From Mikrocytos mackini (Eukaryota > Endomyxa > Ascetosporea > Mikrocytida > Mikrocytiidae), in contig JASNJN010000009.1 in assembly GCA_030180075.1 (NCBI GenBank), positions 1 to 46,938 on the forward strand: 46,938 bases of DNA. Direction: 5' to 3'. Position numbers and translations under genes: made by a program. The notes below the pieces were generated by a model. The model was not told the origin of the DNA and searched no databases. It saw only the letters and a list, made by a program, of their open reading frames with translations. This document shows positions 9,263 to 19,109 of this stretch, piece by piece. Every line of letters begins with the position of its first letter. Within the stretch, counting starts at the first letter, position 1.

Positions 9263-11842
9263 TTTAGACTAAGTAAATCTTATCTTTGAGATTTTGCTAT
9301 GTTCGAGTTTAACATACCCAGTATAGTTTGTAAATAAAGTATTGAGCGGAAAATAAAAATGTTTAGGTTGCTAAGTAAAGGAAAATTTATTTGTCTACTT
9401 TTATTTGTAATTATTTAACACTTTCAGGACTATAAAAATCAAGAAGTTATTAGAATGTATTAACAAGTCTGGACACTTATATATAGAATATATATACTAT
9501 ATTGATTATTTGGAATTTTCATATTAGTCAACCTGTGAAATTTTTTTATGTTTGAGTTAAAAAATGTCACCTATAAAAATATTTATTTTGAGAACATATT
9601 CGATAATAGATTATATGAAAATAAAATCATAACAAGATTAGGTATATAATTACAAGACGAATAGCTCTATCTATTCCTATAAATCTTTTATGTACACTTT
9701 AAAACCAATGTTCTAGATCAGCTCTAAGCAGGTTTGAGCAGGCCATATTATGAACAGGATAGCTGACATACACTTGTATTTCGTTGGGATAAATATAATT
9801 GCAAATTATTAGATTTTTTAATTTTCAGACTTTTAGAATTTCTCCGACCACATGGCATTGACAGCCCAGGAAAACTATGGTATAGCGATAAGAGACTAAG
9901 ATGCATATATATCAACTTAATTATATCGTTAACTTGCCTGATTGAATAGTGAGAAGTTTGTAATACAGGTACTTTTGTTCTGGACCAAAGAAAGACATCC
10001 TTTCTATAGAATGACTGAAATACAAGCTGGTATAATGAAGTGTCTCTTTTCAACGTCTTTAACACATCTGTGACATAGTATATGTATCCATATCTTCAAA
10101 CAAAGAAAGACAAGAACTATAGATAACATGTTTAAGTCTTTCCAATTTAAGATGCTAGATTTAATATACAGAATAAACCAGGTTTGGTAATAAACGATAT
10201 AGAAGACATTTAAAGCTTTAACAGAGAGCTTGTTTCTATAAGTGAATTAACAAAGATATATTCATTGGTGATGAACATAAAACAAGACAAAGAAGATATG
10301 TTTTAATGAATCCATAAGACTTTGAAGTGTAACCTAATATTTAGGCAACGGATAACAGGATAAAACCTTACATGAATGATGTCTCAATTGTAGTTATATA
10401 TTTAATCATAAAAATATTCTGTAATAAATTACTATTGTATTGGGGTTATTTTCTTGTTTGTTACCCCATTTCTAAATTTTTGAATATAAAAATAATAACC
10501 AACGAGTACGTTTAAATTTGGATTATTGCAGTTTATCTAAAACATTATTCAACATTAATAATTTTAATTATTTATATCGTTTGAATTTACCTTTATTAGC
10601 AGCTTTCTCGACTAAGTTATTATATGATTGCTCGTTCATAGATTTATATATATTAAAGCTGTTCATTGTTTCTTCAGGTAACGTGTTCTACAATTTAATC
10701 TAGAAACAATGCTGTAAAGTCTTTTTCGTGCATTTTCAAGCTATGTTTCATTGTTTGATTACTACATAAGCATTATATGGACTATCTTAAGTGATATTGT
10801 AATTGTTGCTTGTTAGTTAGTTCTTTGTGCAGTACATCAAACGAAGTATTGATATAACAAGATTATATTCTATATATAACCAGTCGTCCATAATAAGGAC
10901 GTGAAAGATTAGAATTCATTAATATTGGCCCTGTTGGAAGATCTAGTAGCGCCTCAAGTTCTTTTCAATTTATAAACTTTAAAATTTACTTTTAGAAATA
11001 AAAAAGCAATTATATGACTAGCCACGAACTGACAGAACTGACAGAATTAATAGGGAGGTATATATTATTTCTAGGACGAATTACAATTTCTTTACATGAT
11101 TCCAAGAATTTAGATAACATTTCGACAGACCAACATTTAGTCGACTGGTGTTGAACGTTCAACTAAGAAGAAGAAGTAGAGTCTATTTCTGGGTTTAAAA
11201 TTTGTCGTCGTATTCGGAAAATTTGAAATGATAAAACGCAAGATCATGCGAGAGAAAGAATTAAATGGTTACTTATACAAGATGAAATCATTTAACAGGG
11301 ACAATAACAACAACGTCTTACATCTTTGTTTAAAATAGAACCCTACTATATTTTATGATAAAAATAGCTGACAATAGAATGAATAGTAAATCAAACTAGA
11401 ACCGAAAATTATATGGAATAAATGAAGCGATAATGAGTGATATTTAGGATTTGGAATATGATTATGAAAATCTTGAGGTGAATTTATAGAGTTTGTCAAA
11501 GGTTATGTGATAAGATATGTCATTGGAAAAGCTATCTGGTGGTTTGAATCTGTTATAATTATGAAGATATAATACGAGATAATTTAGATAGGATTTATAA
11601 CATGGAATTAATAAAATAATTCGATCTCAAAATAACAAATGCTAGCATAATCAATTAATTAATATTCTAAATATGTTTGTACATTCATCTTTTTCTATTT
11701 GATACTTGAATCATACATAAAAAAAACATTTGGGAAATTATAGTACAAATGTTCCGAAACGATCTATGATAACTAGTTATTAAGTAAAAGTTGTCTCTAA
11801 ACTTCTTTTCACTTCATATATTACTAAATTTTATAATACAAG
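9263..11842. other. 2.6 kb without a recognised gene, upstream of piggyBac
   Basis: Open frames at 9748-10065 (minus, non-ATG start) and 10518-10703 (plus) show no family resemblance. A perfect 14-bp palindrome GTTGAACGTTCAAC lies at about 11151-11164. I looked for TTAA-flanked piggyBac termini here and downstream of 13561 but could not pair any. Confidence 0.5.
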
Positions 11843-13561
11843 ATGAATCCCAACTCAATAACTCCATTGTCTGAATCCCATATATCAAGCGATCCTGATT
11901 ACATACCTGGTTCCTCTCCATCAGAAAGTTCATCTAACGAGATGGATAGCATAACTATGATGAACAATGGCTTATTGATCGACGACGATTCTAATGAGTT
12001 AAGCAACGCACACTTTATCCGTGATGATAACCTAGATGTAGGGAATGTGTTTGAATTCTCTCCACTTATTCCGGACACTTCTTTAGATGCTTCTTTAAAT
12101 TCGCTTAGTGTTTACAAGCATTTTGTGACTGACGAATTGATTGAAGCAGCCGTAGTTTCCACTAATGCATATGCAGAAAGACATTTACTTAGCTCCCCTT
12201 CAGGTGACTTAGATGAAGTTGTATCTCAATGGCAGCCAATTACAACGAAGGATATTTGGCTATTCCTTGGTGTGAAGCTTTATATGGGCATAGTTAAGCT
12301 GCCTTCGATTAAGGACTACTGGAGCAGAAATCCCCTGTACGAGAATTCTCTTGTGCAGAAAATAATGGCCAGAAATAAATTTGAGAATATTTGGCGTAAT
12401 TTGCACTTTAATGATTCTGATCATTTAGTGTCTAATTATAAGTTAAAAAATCTTGAATATTTGGTCAAAATATTGAATAATGGGTTTAAAAATACATGGG
12501 AAGCTCGAAAAACGCTGGCAATTGATGAAAGTCTAGTTGCATGGAAAGGAAGACTTGCTTTCAGACAATACATCCCCGGAAAAGCCAGTAAATATGGCGT
12601 TAAGATATTCAAACTAACAGATACTTCGGGGTTTGTCTTTTCGATGAAGATATACACAGGGAAAGAGCCTGCCAGAACAGATATATCTACAACTCCCTTC
12701 TCTATAGTAAAATCTTTAATGACTGACTACTTTGGGCGTGGACATATGTTGGTGACCGACAATTTCTACACAAGTCTGGAACTTGCTAATTATTGCATAG
12801 AACGCCAAACCAATCTTCTTGGGACAGTACGGTCTAATAAGAAGTTCTTACCAGACGAGTTTAAGAACAAAAAGCTACGACGTGGGCAAGTAATAAGTCT
12901 AATACGTTCTGATTTCGTTAGAATAATGAAATGGAAAGACAAAAGGGACGTTGTCATGCTTAGTACATGTTTTGACTCAAGTATGGTACAGTTAGAGCCA
13001 CGTTTTGTGGGAGAAGAAACACGCCATAAACCAAGAATGGTAGTTGAGTACAATAACACAAAGTTCGGTGTCGATGTTTCTGACCAGCTTGCATCGTATT
13101 ATGATGCTACGAGGAAGGGGAATAAGTGGGATAGGAAGGTTGCGATTAACATATTGTTAAACACGGTCGTAGCGAATGCATTTCTAATAAAGCGAGGAAA
13201 CAGAAGTAGATACACTTTGCGTTGTTTCACAGAGTCGCTTGTCAAAGATATCTTTGAGGAGTATGGAAGTGATAGTTCTTTGGCAAAGATTAATGAACAT
13301 AAACTTTTAAAGAATAGCGAGAACAGAAAAAGATGCAAGTTTTGTTATAACAAATATGTGTTCAGTGGATATAACGAATCACTTAAAAGAAAAGCTAATA
13401 ATAAGATTACGACATATTGTCCTGCTTGTAACATGGATGAATTTCAATGTTTATCCTGTTTTGTAGAGAGACATAAAAGTTTTAAAAAGAATAGTGCGGC
13501 GGGGAAAATGGATGAAAGCGATGAATATAACGAAGGGTACTGGCAATGGGAAAATAATTAA
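11843..13561 (+). CDS. piggyBac-family transposase, apparently intact
   Basis: A 572-residue DDD transposase that cuts and pastes piggyBac-type DNA at TTAA. It begins at an ATG and runs without interruption. An acidic, Ser-rich N-terminus (about 1-60) precedes the catalytic core. The family signatures are visible: IDESLVAWKGRLAFRQYIP with Asp228, VTDNFYTS with Asp306, and FGVDVSDQLASYY with Asp411 and Asp414. The 78-residue spacing between the first two aspartates equals that recalled for the Trichoplusia ni enzyme. A Cys-rich C-terminal domain (CKFC at about 498-501, then CPAC and CLSC) provides the end-binding zinc module. Two ~420-bp inverted repeats lie outside it (8835-9262 and 13918-14345). 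No TTAA-flanked termini were identified, so element borders are unknown. The full catalytic set suggests recent activity or a retained copy. Confidence 0.95.
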   Translation: MNPNSITPLSESHISSDPDYIPGSSPSESSSNEMDSITMMNNGLLIDDDSNELSNAHFIRDDNLDVGNVFEFSPLIPDTSLDASLNSLSVYKHFVTDELIEAAVVSTNAYAERHLLSSPSGDLDEVVSQWQPITTKDIWLFLGVKLYMGIVKLPSIKDYWSRNPLYENSLVQKIMARNKFENIWRNLHFNDSDHLVSNYKLKNLEYLVKILNNGFKNTWEARKTLAIDESLVAWKGRLAFRQYIPGKASKYGVKIFKLTDTSGFVFSMKIYTGKEPARTDISTTPFSIVKSLMTDYFGRGHMLVTDNFYTSLELANYCIERQTNLLGTVRSNKKFLPDEFKNKKLRRGQVISLIRSDFVRIMKWKDKRDVVMLSTCFDSSMVQLEPRFVGEETRHKPRMVVEYNNTKFGVDVSDQLASYYDATRKGNKWDRKVAINILLNTVVANAFLIKRGNRSRYTLRCFTESLVKDIFEEYGSDSSLAKINEHKLLKNSENRKRCKFCYNKYVFSGYNESLKRKANNKITTYCPACNMDEFQCLSCFVERHKSFKKNSAAGKMDESDEYNEGYWQWENN

Positions 13562-13917
13562 TTAATGGAATGTTATTTTCATATATAAAATTCCATTTGA
13601 TTATTATCTAAGTATTTTTATGTTGTATATTATAAATATGATATAAAAATATCATGATTAGCTTTAATATTAATGAAAGAACATATATCAATATACATCT
13701 TAAAATAAAATAAAAGTATATTATTAGAGTTTGCAAAAGAATTTTAGTTACAATATTTCCGTTATATACGCCATGTTGCGACATTATAATTTAATTAGAA
13801 TTAGTTTTCACTTTTTATATTCCACATTTTTTAAATATTTTAGGAAGGTTTTGTGCTTAAAATGGTGAACTTAACATACAAAATACATTCGAAATACTAT
13901 TTTATAAAATTTTTATT
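13562..13917. other. AT-rich 3' flank of piggyBac
   Basis: No gene recognised. Any right terminus of the piggyBac element would be expected here, but no TTAA-bordered end matching an upstream partner was found. Confidence 0.5.
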
Positions 13918-14345
13918 TTAATTCAAAATATAGTTTCCAATAGACATTCAAAATTTTATCGAAAATAGAATGAATCGATATCTCGAAATGTATAATCGAT
14001 ATGATATATCGATTTTCAAATATTTTCCGTGATTTCTGTGTTGTTTTCAGCACATTTCGTTGGAATTTCGTAATTTCCAGATTCACAAACATTTTCAAAA
14101 ATACTACCAAATTTCTATAAATTTGTCAAATTATAGACAATGAATGTGAAAGCTTGTTTCCGAATGTATAGTAGATGTTGTTTGAACGTTTTACTATTCC
14201 ACCAAATGGAATATGTTTTATTTAAAGGACTATTTCAACATAAGTCCCCGTTATATTAAATATCGAAAATTACCTCGTTTCGATAAGCATCTCGATCAAA
14301 ATCAAGACTTTGAATGTCTAATTTTAGGGAATTGGAAATTTTTTT
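13918..14345 (-). repeat. Right arm of the ~420-bp inverted repeat around the piggyBac gene
   Basis: Reverse-complement partner of 8835-9262. A 65-codon open frame (13913-14110) lies within it and is a repeat by-product. The stretch just distal to it holds the 87-bp MITE at 14412-14498, while just distal to the left arm is the 180-bp MITE of the same family at 8478-8657. The whole arrangement is therefore roughly mirror-symmetric. Confidence 0.7.
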
Positions 14346-14411
14346 AATATTAATTATAATGGTATTAAATATCAAGTAGCACATCTGTGAGTTTAATAAT
14401 TATTTTATGAG

Positions 14412-14498
14412 CAGAGTTCCCAATTCCCGGGAATTAAGGCCTAAAATCCGTTTCTTGATTCTCGAGAAATTTGTGGTACGAAAAAATTGCTAACTCTA
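14412..14498. mobile_element. Short hAT-type MITE, TAGAGTTCCC family (87 bp)
   Basis: The left end CAGAGTTCCCAATTCCCGGG and the right end (minus strand) TAGAGTTAGCAATTTTTTCG are flanked by TTTATGAG (14404-14411) and TTTATGTG (14499-14506), 7 of 8 matching. The interior shares TAAAATCCGTTTCTTGATTC with the 180-bp copy at 8478-8657, so it is an internally deleted relative. Confidence 0.7.
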
Positions 14499-14668
14499 TT
14501 TATGTGTATTGTATGTAAAATTGGAAATTTTAAATTCTGTATTGTAAAACAGGCTTGTGTATAGATGAATTTCGGTTTAAATAAAAGGCTTTAGATTTTG
14601 GCGATTTAGTTAAGGCTTTTATGATAAGTTTCCTATTAGTTTCTACATCGAATTTAATAAATGTAAAG

Positions 14669-15550
14669 CAGAGTTTAGAATTTTACTCAAATCTAGAACC
14701 AGTTTAATTCGAACTGGCCACATTTCTACCAACTGGCCACGATTCTTCCAAATAGCCACAAAAATTCGAACTGGCCACATTTCTTCCAAATAGCCACATT
14801 TATGGGCACTCAATTTCTAAAAACTCGAGCATACGCCAATAATATAATTTCTAATACTGAAAAAACGATTGAAATTATCAAATTAAAATAAGAGGTGCGA
14901 TTTTCACCGCTATTTAAGAGTATATCTTGTTGCGACAAAAACGTGGCCAGTTCGAATTTTTGTGGCTATTTGGAAGATTTGTGGCCAGTTGGAAGAAAAA
15001 ATGCCGAACATATTTGAACTAATTTTTAAAAAATTTTAAATGGTTTAGAACATTCTTTATTGTATAAAACTAACTAAGCGTTAATAAAAAGTACTAATAT
15101 TACCGATTTACCATAATAGCCACCAAACAACGAAATCCAAATGTGGCCAGTTCGAATTTTCGTGGCTGTTTTGGTAAAAATGTGGCCAGTTATAAGTCAG
15201 CCTCTAGAACCCGGTCCGAACCACCCCGCCTTCGGGTCGAGCGGGAAATCTGTAAGCATTTTTCTACTAAAAAATTAATTTCAACAATTTAAAAATTTAA
15301 TGATATCCAATAATAACGAATCAAAGCTTGAAATGTTTTGTTTTAATTTGTTTTCATCTAAGCATCTAATATTAGAGCAAATTAACTATTTAATAAATCA
15401 AATTATTAATATCTAGTGTAAATTAGTGAAATGGTGCATATTTTTAAAAGTGCATCCATGTGAGAGTTTTTAACGTTTTGGCCTTCTTCCGCCCGAACCC
15501 GACTCGTATGGGTCAGGTTCGGACGGTCGGGTCAGAAATTCTCAACTCTG
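14669..15550. mobile_element. hAT-type non-autonomous element interrupted by element C
   Basis: The left end CAGAGTTTAGAATTTTACTC pairs with the right end (minus strand) CAGAGTTGAGAATTTCTGAC. Flanks ATGTAAAG (14661-14668) and ATTTAAAT (15551-15558) match at 6 of 8. Subterminal G+C-rich dyads (GAACCCGGTCCG on the left; CCGCCCGAACCCGAC and GGTTCGGACGGTCGGG on the right) stand out from the AT-rich background and recur in the smaller element at 32706-33009. The iteron element 14701-15202 is inserted 32 bp from its left end with a clean 9-bp duplication, so this hAT element is the older insertion. Confidence 0.65.
14701..15202. mobile_element. Iteron-array non-autonomous element C (502 bp)
   Basis: Flanked by a perfect 9-bp duplication TCTAGAACC (14692-14700 and 15203-15211). 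The 22-nt ends start AGTTTAATTC (left) and GGCTGACTTA (right, minus strand) and both close with AACTGGCCACA. GCCACA-type hexamers stand at 14717, 14736, 14755, 14774 and 14793, exactly 19 bp apart. Inverted copies stand at 15181, 15161 and 15142 near the right end, and at 14942, 14961 and 14980 internally. The internal inverted cluster suggests a deletion or duplication history, or a shorter nested derivative. Noncoding. Confidence 0.85.
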
Positions 15551-15558
15551 ATTTAAAT

Positions 15559-16122
15559 TATTTTCCGTTCCTAGTATGTACATATAAAGTTATTTATAGA
15601 AACAAAATCATGCGAAACGTGTAATAAATGCTACATTCAAAGGTTTTAAAATATTCCATATATAAATTGATAAACTATGTTTGAAAGTTTGTAATGATTA
15701 ACTCTTTGACTTCGGCGAGATACCTATATGGTATTTTAACAATTTATATACCATTTTAATATTTAGGGTTTCCACAGTTTTTAAAAACTTAAACACATTT
15801 AATTATTTACGTACTTTTATAACAATATTATACACAACAGGTATTCGAAGGTTTGAAAAATTTGACCCCCTCTGCGGGCTTTAACATTGATTATACATAT
15901 GATATCTTATCATACGACTTTAATACATAATTATTTAATTTAATAAATGTAAAAGACGTTTTCTATTATATATTAAATATAACTTCACTGTTTTGAATAA
16001 ATTAAAAGTTTACAAAAAACAAAAATGAAAAACAAGCAACGGCACTCAAATACTTATTTCTAAGGTGTCTATAAATGCTTCTTTTAAATTAGTAAATATT
16101 TACCACATATATTAATAAATAA
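15559..16122. other. AT-rich intergenic DNA
   Basis: No gene, RNA or repeat boundary recognised. Confidence 0.5.
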
Positions 16123-16482
16123 ATGCACGGCCATTTTGTTCCAAATACTCCATTTTGCTCCCAATTTTATGAAGGTGTCAAAAATTCCTCACACCATCAC
16201 AAGAAAAGTTTTATTTGTTTTTATGATATTCTTCGAAGGAAATACAGTAAATTGATCACAAAGACGGTGTTTTTAACATATATCACCTCGATGATACATA
16301 TTTTTTGTAAAATGGTAAGGTTCGCAATACAAATAATTAAATTATGGCTTGTGAATTATAAAGAGTTATTTAACGATATTCTACTGTTTTACAGGAAAAT
16401 CACATGTTCTATAATTAAACCACCCAAGCTGTTGTATTATTGGCCAATAAGACATTGCGGGAAACTGAAAAATATGAGGTAA
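16123..16482 (+). CDS. Hypothetical 119-residue ORF, doubtful
   Basis: An ATG-started open frame rich in Lys, Ile, Phe and Tyr, with a His cluster near residues 24-26. It begins MHGHFVPNTPF and ends near a WPIRHCGK segment. I recognise no domain. Its amino-acid bias is what random AT-rich DNA gives, but 119 codons is long for chance at this composition. It could be a relic of a transposase or nothing. No AAATTT motif precedes it. Confidence 0.2.
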   Translation: MHGHFVPNTPFCSQFYEGVKNSSHHHKKSFICFYDILRRKYSKLITKTVFLTYITSMIHIFCKMVRFAIQIIKLWLVNYKELFNDILLFYRKITCSIIKPPKLLYYWPIRHCGKLKNMR

Positions 16483-16772
16483 AGCGTAATCCGGGCATTA
16501 ATATATAAAAATATTTTATACGCCCATACAGTGAAAGTATTTAGTATTAGTAAGTATATGGATTTCAATGTTGATATGATTTAGCAGATAAACTTAGAAT
16601 TTAACAAACGACAACGTATATATTTGATGATCATGATTATCATAGACAAATAATCATAGCAAGCGCGAACATTATTTAACATGTTTGCGCCTAATACGAA
16701 CAGTATTTATTGAATAGTATCATTAACTTGATATAATAATATTTTATGTACGAATTAATATGAGTAAATTAT

Positions 16773-17015
16773 ATGGGTCATTATGACGCATGTGGTCTTT
16801 CTGAGGAAAACATTATGGGTCAATATGACACATATGGTAATTTAAAGGAAATGCATATGAGTCATCATGACCCATGGGGTAGGTTTATGGAGGTCTTTCA
16901 TGTGTCATAATGACCCATTTCGTCCGTAAATACTCGAAAATACGTGTCTTATTGGCCCAAGTGGTATGTTTCTGGAAAACGTTATGGGTCATATTGACCC
17001 TTGTGGTAGGTAAAG
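16773..17015. repeat. 42-bp-period array of 19-bp palindromes (six units)
   Basis: Units of the form ATGGGTCATNATGACCCAT begin at 16773, 16815, 16857, 16900, 16942 (degenerate) and 16984, steps of 42, 42, 43, 42 and 42 bp. Each palindrome is followed by a less conserved linker that often starts GTGGT. The dyad is better preserved than the linker. The array ends about 90 bp beyond the stop codon of the uS17 gene, on its 3' side. This could be a tandem minisatellite, or a cluster of binding sites for a dimeric protein at four helical turns spacing; the function is inference. Confidence 0.8.
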
Positions 17016-17107
17016 TGTTAAAAACCTTATCTTTAAAATAGTTACCATATTTTGGTTTTGCTCATATCGCCCATACTCTTAATAATTAGCTTATTGTGTT
17101 TAGTTAC

Positions 17108-17575
17108 TTATATAGCCTTGTTTGTGAACACGCCGTTTCCCTTTCTTGATATATTAATCACGTTAAATTTAACCGTTTTGCTCAAAGGTCTGCATTCTCC
17201 TATCTCAACCACATCTCCTTCCTTTACGTGGAAAGCAGGGGAACAATGTGCGCTGATATTCTTGTGTCTCTTCTCATACCTTTTGTATTTCTTTATGTAT
17301 TGCAGGTAGTTCATTCGAACAACGATTGTCCTCTCCATCTTCGCTGTCTTGACTTCTCCTCTCAGTATCTTCCCTCTAATTGAAACGTTTCCGGTAAATG
17401 GGCATTTCTTGTCTATGAAGTTTGCTCCAACTATCCCCTCCTTAGGAATCTCATATCCCATCCCGATGCCCTTGAATTTCCTTGCGTTTTTGCGGAACGT
17501 CTTCTTGTTTTCGTCGCCGATCTTATGGCTGCCCAGACTTGGTCTTTGGAATGTCCTTTGCTTCTGTTCGAACAT
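17108..17575 (-). CDS. RPS11: 40S ribosomal protein S11 (uS17)
   Basis: A 155-residue small-subunit ribosomal protein of the uS17 family, which binds 18S rRNA in the 40S body. The eukaryotic N-terminal extension is seen ([14 protein letters not shown]), then the core with [30 protein letters not shown] and [14 protein letters not shown]. The OB-fold tail follows ([21 protein letters not shown]). Its length matches eukaryotic S11. The frame is open to an ATG at 17626, but the start at 17575 is chosen because the family begins there and because AAATTTAAATTTTAAA lies just upstream. No intron. It is followed on its 3' side by the palindrome array at 16773-17015. Confidence 0.96.
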   Translation of the reverse strand: MFEQKQRTFQRPSLGSHKIGDENKKTFRKNARKFKGIGMGYEIPKEGIVGANFIDKKCPFTGNVSIRGKILRGEVKTAKMERTIVVRMNYLQYIKKYKRYEKRHKNISAHCSPAFHVKEGDVVEIGECRPLSKTVKFNVINISRKGNGVFTNKAI

Positions 17576-17589
17576 AGATAGTTTGTAAC

Positions 17590-17606
17590 AAAATTTAAAT
17601 TTTAAA
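17590..17606 (-). promoter_or_regulatory. AAATTT-rich start-proximal motif of uS17
   Basis: AAATTTAAATTTTAAA lies about 15 bp upstream of the uS17 ATG (gene on the minus strand). Related palindromic A/T motifs precede the sugar transporter (about 19547-19559), the MULE gene (about 22972-22990), the hAT gene (27645-27665) and the divergent pair at 39821-39860. Such start-proximal AAATTT motifs are known from microsporidian genes; a core-promoter role here is inferred. Confidence 0.5.
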
Positions 17607-17777
17607 AATCTGCAGTAAGTTTTCACAAAGCTAATCCAACCAAATGTAACTTATGTTATTTTATCCAGCTTACCATGGTTTATAACGTGTTTTATTTAAA
17701 AATTTTATTTCAAACTGATCAAAAACCATCGAACTGAAGTTTGTCGACATAATGTACACTGTTAACATTTATATTAC

Positions 17778-19109
17778 TTAGTCTTTACAACAATATTTTC
17801 CAGCAACAGTCCGAGCAACGTCCCAAGCATTTGACCAATTGGGCAGGCAAGACTGATATACGAGAGTCCTATTCTTCTCTTTTTTTTCATCGTAGTGAGT
17901 TCTAATAGAGAGGTTTGTAAACCCATTCGCACCTCCATGGGAAAGCCCGAGCAAGAAGCCTAGAAACAGTATCAGAAACTTCGTGAAGCCCGGGGCAGAG
18001 TTGCTATTCGCTATTTCTTTCCCATTAACATCCATAGTCCTAAGCAGAGAAGAGCTGTTCACCACCACCCCCAATGTTGCCGCTAGAACAGTTACGTTTC
18101 CAACCGCGAAGAGCGCTACATGGTTGAACTCGACGATGGCAGGAAGCGTCCTGGATATCATCACACCAACTTTACACAGGAAGGAGAAGGCCCTGTTTGT
18201 GCTCTTGTGTTTGTTTGATAACGAATTGATCGCTCCTGAAACTATCGTTGAATAGGATACATAAACCACAAACAGGGAGATGAAATAGTATCCCATTTCT
18301 ATAATGACGATTCTTAGTTTTCTTAAATAACTGAATTCTTCGTTGTTTTCTTTACTTTCCTCATTCGTCTTTGACTTAGACAGTCGCTGTTGTCTCTTGG
18401 CTTTTCTCTTCATTCTTTTCCCTGCCCCCTTATAACTCACAACAAAGAATATGAAGTTGAGGATGGGCACGAAAATGAACACGAGTATAAAGGTCCTGAT
18501 ACCTAATTCAAAGAAGGAGATTCCCAAACTTATCAAAGTTGTAAACAGTCCGGATACTCCCGACCCCATGCTCCAGTAGTTGATGCAGGTCTTCGGACAG
18601 TCGGCGGACCAGCCCATAATGGTCGTCTCATTCAACACCAAGGAGAGGGCCGAAAGAGTCATAGCAAGTGAAATGGCGAAGAACTTGAAGCCTTGTTCTT
18701 CTTTACCCACCATGTCGAAAGAGAAGTAAACAATTAGGACAGTCGAAACGGTGAATAGGGTTGCTATTGTCATCTTCGTGGTAGCTTTAATCTTGTGCAG
18801 AAATGAAGGGCCGATGAACTTCAACAAGATCTGAGGAGATGTTAGGAAGAACATCACCAGGCTTATGTTCTTGTTTACCAGATCACTGGCCGCGGCGATG
18901 AAGAAATTCTGGCAGAAATAAGTTGAGAATGAGAAATAAAAGAAATAGAAGTGCAATGGAACACTGTTGATTCGTTTTGATACTAACCTGGTAAATCTTT
19001 GTAAGGCTCCTCTTTTGTCCTCTTCTGGTTTCTCATTTTCTAATGTATATGTCATCGAAGGCGAGTCCATCTTCTTTTGGTAATCGGAGTTCTCACTGGT
19101 GTCACTCAT
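17778..19109 (-). CDS. CLN3/battenin-family membrane protein
   Basis: A 443-residue polytopic membrane protein, close to the 438 residues of human CLN3. CLN3/Btn1 proteins sit in lysosome or vacuole membranes and are linked to vacuolar pH, basic amino acids and lysosomal glycerophosphodiester handling. Family landmarks are in order: NFFIAAASDLV (about 68-78), PQILLKFIGPSFLH (92-105), ETTIMGWSADCP (161-172), the diagnostic YWSMGSGVSGL (178-188), GVMISRT (315-321) and GLSHGGANGFTN (388-399). A Lys/Arg-rich cytosolic loop spans about 230-255. Unlike human CLN3 there is no C-terminal CaaX box. The gene is divergent from the sugar transporter, with 480 bp between them. An equilibrative nucleoside transporter was considered, but the GSGVSGL motif favours CLN3. 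Confidence 0.82.
   Translation of the reverse strand: MSDTSENSDYQKKMDSPSMTYTLENEKPEEDKRGALQRFTRLVSKRINSVPLHFYFFYFSFSTYFCQNFFIAAASDLVNKNISLVMFFLTSPQILLKFIGPSFLHKIKATTKMTIATLFTVSTVLIVYFSFDMVGKEEQGFKFFAISLAMTLSALSLVLNETTIMGWSADCPKTCINYWSMGSGVSGLFTTLISLGISFFELGIRTFILVFIFVPILNFIFFVVSYKGAGKRMKRKAKRQQRLSKSKTNEESKENNEEFSYLRKLRIVIIEMGYYFISLFVVYVSYSTIVSGAINSLSNKHKSTNRAFSFLCKVGVMISRTLPAIVEFNHVALFAVGNVTVLAATLGVVVNSSSLLRTMDVNGKEIANSNSAPGFTKFLILFLGFLLGLSHGGANGFTNLSIRTHYDEKKEKNRTLVYQSCLPNWSNAWDVARTVAGKYCCKD

Noticed and set aside
9748-10065. 105-codon minus-strand ORF
   Set aside because: It has no ATG start, no family resemblance, and composition typical of chance frames in AT-rich DNA.
12436-13338. Minus-strand ORFs within the piggyBac gene
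   Set aside because: They are shadow frames of the transposase.
17778-19109. Equilibrative nucleoside transporter or ADP/ATP translocase reading of the 443-residue membrane protein
   Set aside because: The YWSMGSGVSGL, PQILLKFIGP and HGGANGFTN segments follow CLN3 family motifs in order, and no ENT or translocase signature was seen.
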